Shown here: positions 23,462 through 25,548 of the stretch, piece by piece
Layout of the letters: every line of letters starts with the position of its first letter
Position numbering within the stretch: the first letter of the stretch is position 1
Source of the DNA: Elusimicrobia bacterium HGW-Elusimicrobia-2
GTDB taxonomy: Bacteria > CG03
DNA: 25,548 nucleotides
Direction: 5' to 3'
Assembly (NCBI GenBank): GCA_002841685.1
Contig: PHAM01000025.1
Span: 1-25,548 of the forward strand
Made by a program: the position numbers and the translations under genes
Notes under the pieces: generated by a model
What the model was told of the DNA's origin: nothing
The model's input: the letters and a program-made list of their open reading frames with translations, nothing else
Database searches by the model: none

Positions 23462-24504
23462 AAGGCCTGATAGAAAGATACAGAAAATACCTGCCGGTGA
23501 CCTCGGCCACGCCCGTCATTTCCCTGCAGGAGGGATCCACCCCCCTGATACGGGTCCCGCGCATTGAAAAAGAATTCGATTTTCCTTTTCAGCTCTATGT
23601 CAAATATGAAGGATTGAACCCGACGGGTTCTTTCAAGGACAGGGGCATGACCATGGCCATGTCCAAGGCCGCCGAAAAAGGCTGTGAATATGTGATATGC
23701 GCATCCACCGGCAACACCTCGGCCTCGGCCGCGGCTTATGGTGCGCGGGCGAACATAAAAGTGCTTGTCGTTATACCCGAAGGGGCGATAGCGCTGGGTA
23801 AACTTTCGCAGGCGATGATACACGGCGCTAAGATCGTGGCCGTCAAGGGAAATTTTGACGATTCTCTGAAGATCGTCAGGGCCATATGCGAAAAATATCC
23901 CGTTGAGCTCGTCAATTCCATAAATCCTTTCAGGATAGAGGGGCAGAAAACAGCCGCCTTTGAGATCGTCGACGATCTGGGCCGCGCACCGGATTATCAC
24001 GCCATTCCCGTCGGGAACGCGGGAAACATAACGGCCTACTGGAAAGGCTATAAAGAATATTCCGCCATCCGTCCCGTGATGATGGGTTTTCAGGCGGCCA
24101 AATCCGCGCCCATCGTTGACGGCCATATAATAAAAGATCCTCAGACCGTGGCCACGGCCATAAAGATAGGAAATCCCGCTTCATGGAAAAAGGCGGAAGA
24201 GGCCAGAGGCGAATCTCTCGGCCTTATCGACAAGGTGACGGACGATGAGATAATCTTCGCCTACAAGGCTCTCGCCGGGCTCGAGGGAGTATTCTGCGAG
24301 CCCGCCTCAGCCGCGGGTATAGCGGGGCTTATCAAATATAACAAAAAGGGCTATTTCAAAAACGCTTCGGAGAGAACAATAATAGCGGCGACTCTCACCG
24401 GACACGGACTGAAAGACCCTGACACAGCCATCAAATCATGCGACCATCCCGTCGTTGTAGAACCGGTCATAGAGGAAGTCTGTAAAATTTTAGGGCTGGA
24501 ATAA
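23458..24504 (+). CDS. thrC: Threonine synthase
   Basis: PLP enzyme that turns O-phosphohomoserine into threonine. The 348-residue length matches the short Thermus/Bacillus class. NPTGSFKDRGM has the PLP lysine (Lys60), and CASTGNTSASAAAYGARA is the ring-binding segment. VGNAGNITAYWKGY is the phosphate-binding loop. No homoserine kinase (thrB) follows, so it must be elsewhere. The start overlaps hom. The stop abuts rsmA with no intergenic base. Confidence 0.96.
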   Translation: MKGLIERYRKYLPVTSATPVISLQEGSTPLIRVPRIEKEFDFPFQLYVKYEGLNPTGSFKDRGMTMAMSKAAEKGCEYVICASTGNTSASAAAYGARANIKVLVVIPEGAIALGKLSQAMIHGAKIVAVKGNFDDSLKIVRAICEKYPVELVNSINPFRIEGQKTAAFEIVDDLGRAPDYHAIPVGNAGNITAYWKGYKEYSAIRPVMMGFQAAKSAPIVDGHIIKDPQTVATAIKIGNPASWKKAEEARGESLGLIDKVTDDEIIFAYKALAGLEGVFCEPASAAGIAGLIKYNKKGYFKNASERTIIAATLTGHGLKDPDTAIKSCDHPVVVEPVIEEVCKILGLE

Positions 24505-25284
24505 ATGCCTGAAAAGTTCGGGCAGTATTTCCTTAAAGACAAAACAGTAGTTGAAAAAATAATTTCATTGCTGCCGCCGGGCGGGAATCTTCTTGAAATC
24601 GGACCGGGGAAGGGCGCTCTGACTTTCATGCTCGCGGATATTGCGGAGCATCTTATCTGCGTTGAGTTCGACCCGCGGCTTGCCCGTTATATAAAAGAAA
24701 AATTCGGCGGTGAAAAAGTGCGGGTCATTACGGGCGATATACTGAAAGAAAGCAGTTTTTTTGACGGCGCGCCGTTTAACATAATAAACAATCTCCCTTA
24801 CGCGATTTCAACAGATATAATTTATTATCTCGCGGGTTTATCGCTCTGGAATACGGCTGTTATGACAATACAGAAAGAAACCGCCCGGCGTTTCTTGGCA
24901 GCGGCGGGCACTTCGGAGTATGGACGCACTTCGGTTACAGCTTCCGTGTTTTTTGACATCCAAATGGTGTTTGAGTTTTCTAAAAAATGCTTTAGCCCTC
25001 CTCCAAAAGTTGATGCGGGCGTGCTTGTCCTTCAAAACAAAAATATTAAAGCGGGGCCCTCGCAGAGGTTAGATATAAAAGAATGGAAAAACTTTATGAA
25101 TATCTGTTTTTTTTCCAGGAGAAAAACATTGTCCAATAATTTAAAACGCCTGCCGGATAATAAAACAGGAGCGGCGTTGTTGGAATATTTAAAGATTGAA
25201 TCCAATGCCAGGCCCCAGGATGTGGCGCCCGGGCAATACTTAGAATTGTTCAAAAAAATATATGAAATTAGCAATTATCTTTAA
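24505..25284 (+). CDS. rsmA: 16S rRNA A1518/A1519 dimethyltransferase
   Basis: Forms m6,2A at the two adjacent adenines of helix 45 (KsgA). The 259-residue protein begins with KFGQYFLKDKTVV. The SAM-binding motif LEIGPGKGALT is near residue 31, and the catalytic NNLPYAIS is near residue 95. The C-terminal helical domain has FSPPPKVDAGVLVL and FFSRRKTLSNNLKR, both diagnostic. It starts directly after the thrC stop, an unusual partner for threonine genes. Base composition becomes more AT-rich toward its 3' end. Confidence 0.96.
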   Translation: MPEKFGQYFLKDKTVVEKIISLLPPGGNLLEIGPGKGALTFMLADIAEHLICVEFDPRLARYIKEKFGGEKVRVITGDILKESSFFDGAPFNIINNLPYAISTDIIYYLAGLSLWNTAVMTIQKETARRFLAAAGTSEYGRTSVTASVFFDIQMVFEFSKKCFSPPPKVDAGVLVLQNKNIKAGPSQRLDIKEWKNFMNICFFSRRKTLSNNLKRLPDNKTGAALLEYLKIESNARPQDVAPGQYLELFKKIYEISNYL

Positions 25285-25360
25285 ATAATAATGTGGGGGT
25301 TGTTAACCATGCGTAGTTTTATTAAAATTTACCTATAATTCAACTGGTTTTGGAGATAAA

Positions 25361-25468
25361 ATGATGTAAGAAGATAATTATTACAAGATTTTAGGCGTAT
25401 CTAAAAACGCAACACAAAATGAAATCAAAAGTGCATTTAGAAAACTTGCACTATATGCAACGCATTAA
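25361..25468 (+). pseudogene. Decayed J-domain (DnaJ-like) gene fragment
   Basis: TGGAGA lies 5-6 bases before ATG-ATG, then an in-frame TAA, after which the frame reads EDNYYKILGVSKNATQ and then NEIKSAFRKLALYATH and a stop. This is the first two helices of a J-domain. The HPD motif that should follow is lost. The early TAA is one change from CAA. Surrounding sequence (25285-25548) is AT-rich and I see no other gene in it. TATAAT at 25334-25339 is a possible old -10 box without a clear -35. Confidence 0.75.
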
Positions 25469-25548
25469 ATAGATGCGCATAAGGATTTAAGGGTTTCATT
25501 AGGATGATCCCATTGGGTAAACTGATTTATAAGGGCTTTTTCGAGAAT

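Overview
The window is bacterial chromosome from an organism I cannot place firmly. A secreted protein with a FlgD/T9SS-like C-terminal domain, a CIRCE/HrcA heat-shock locus, sigma70-type promoters with 17-bp spacers and ATGA-coupled operons would fit an uncultivated lineage such as Elusimicrobiota or Omnitrophota. That is inference from gene content only. Most of the window is moderately GC-rich; roughly 16430-19310 and the last ~260 bases are clearly more AT-rich.

Region 1 (1-634, + strand): the 3' end of a large secreted protein. Region 2 (648-12003, - strand): one tightly packed thirteen-gene run. In transcription order it is hrcA, grpE, dnaK, dnaJ, rsmE, rpmI, rpsB, tsf, frr, uppS, cdsA, dxr, rseP. 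It starts at a sigma70-like promoter overlapped by a CIRCE operator. It joins heat-shock chaperones to translation factors and ribosomal proteins, then to isoprenoid, undecaprenyl and phospholipid synthesis and site-2 proteolysis. pyrH is missing from its usual place between tsf and frr. rpmI stands alone, without infC or rplT.

Region 3 (12120-16422, + strand): alaS with its own promoter divergent from hrcA, then a tRNA-Arg(CCG). The tRNA's 3' end lies 4 nt before the start codon of a membrane-anchored TIM-barrel, glycosidase-like protein.

Region 4 (about 16430-19310, - strand, AT-rich, accessory): a long coiled-coil protein with a C-terminal zinc ribbon and a gapless 129-residue internal duplication. 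It is preceded by a long leader that can form a pseudoknot and ends in a terminator-like stem plus T7. Next is a PIN-toxin/Phd-type antitoxin pair, whose promoter carries three alternating 6-bp half-sites exactly 10 bp apart.

Region 5 (19431-25284, + strand): a strong promoter and structured leader, then a homocitrate/isopropylmalate-synthase-family enzyme, a class I/II aminotransferase, homoserine dehydrogenase, threonine synthase and rsmA, all overlapping or abutting. This is an aspartate-family/threonine operon with an acyl-transferring synthase at its head. The window ends in an AT-rich stretch holding a decayed J-domain (DnaJ-like) gene fragment.

The best candidates for something undescribed are the pseudoknotted leader of the coiled-coil gene, the tRNA/ORF junction and the periodic toxin-antitoxin operator.
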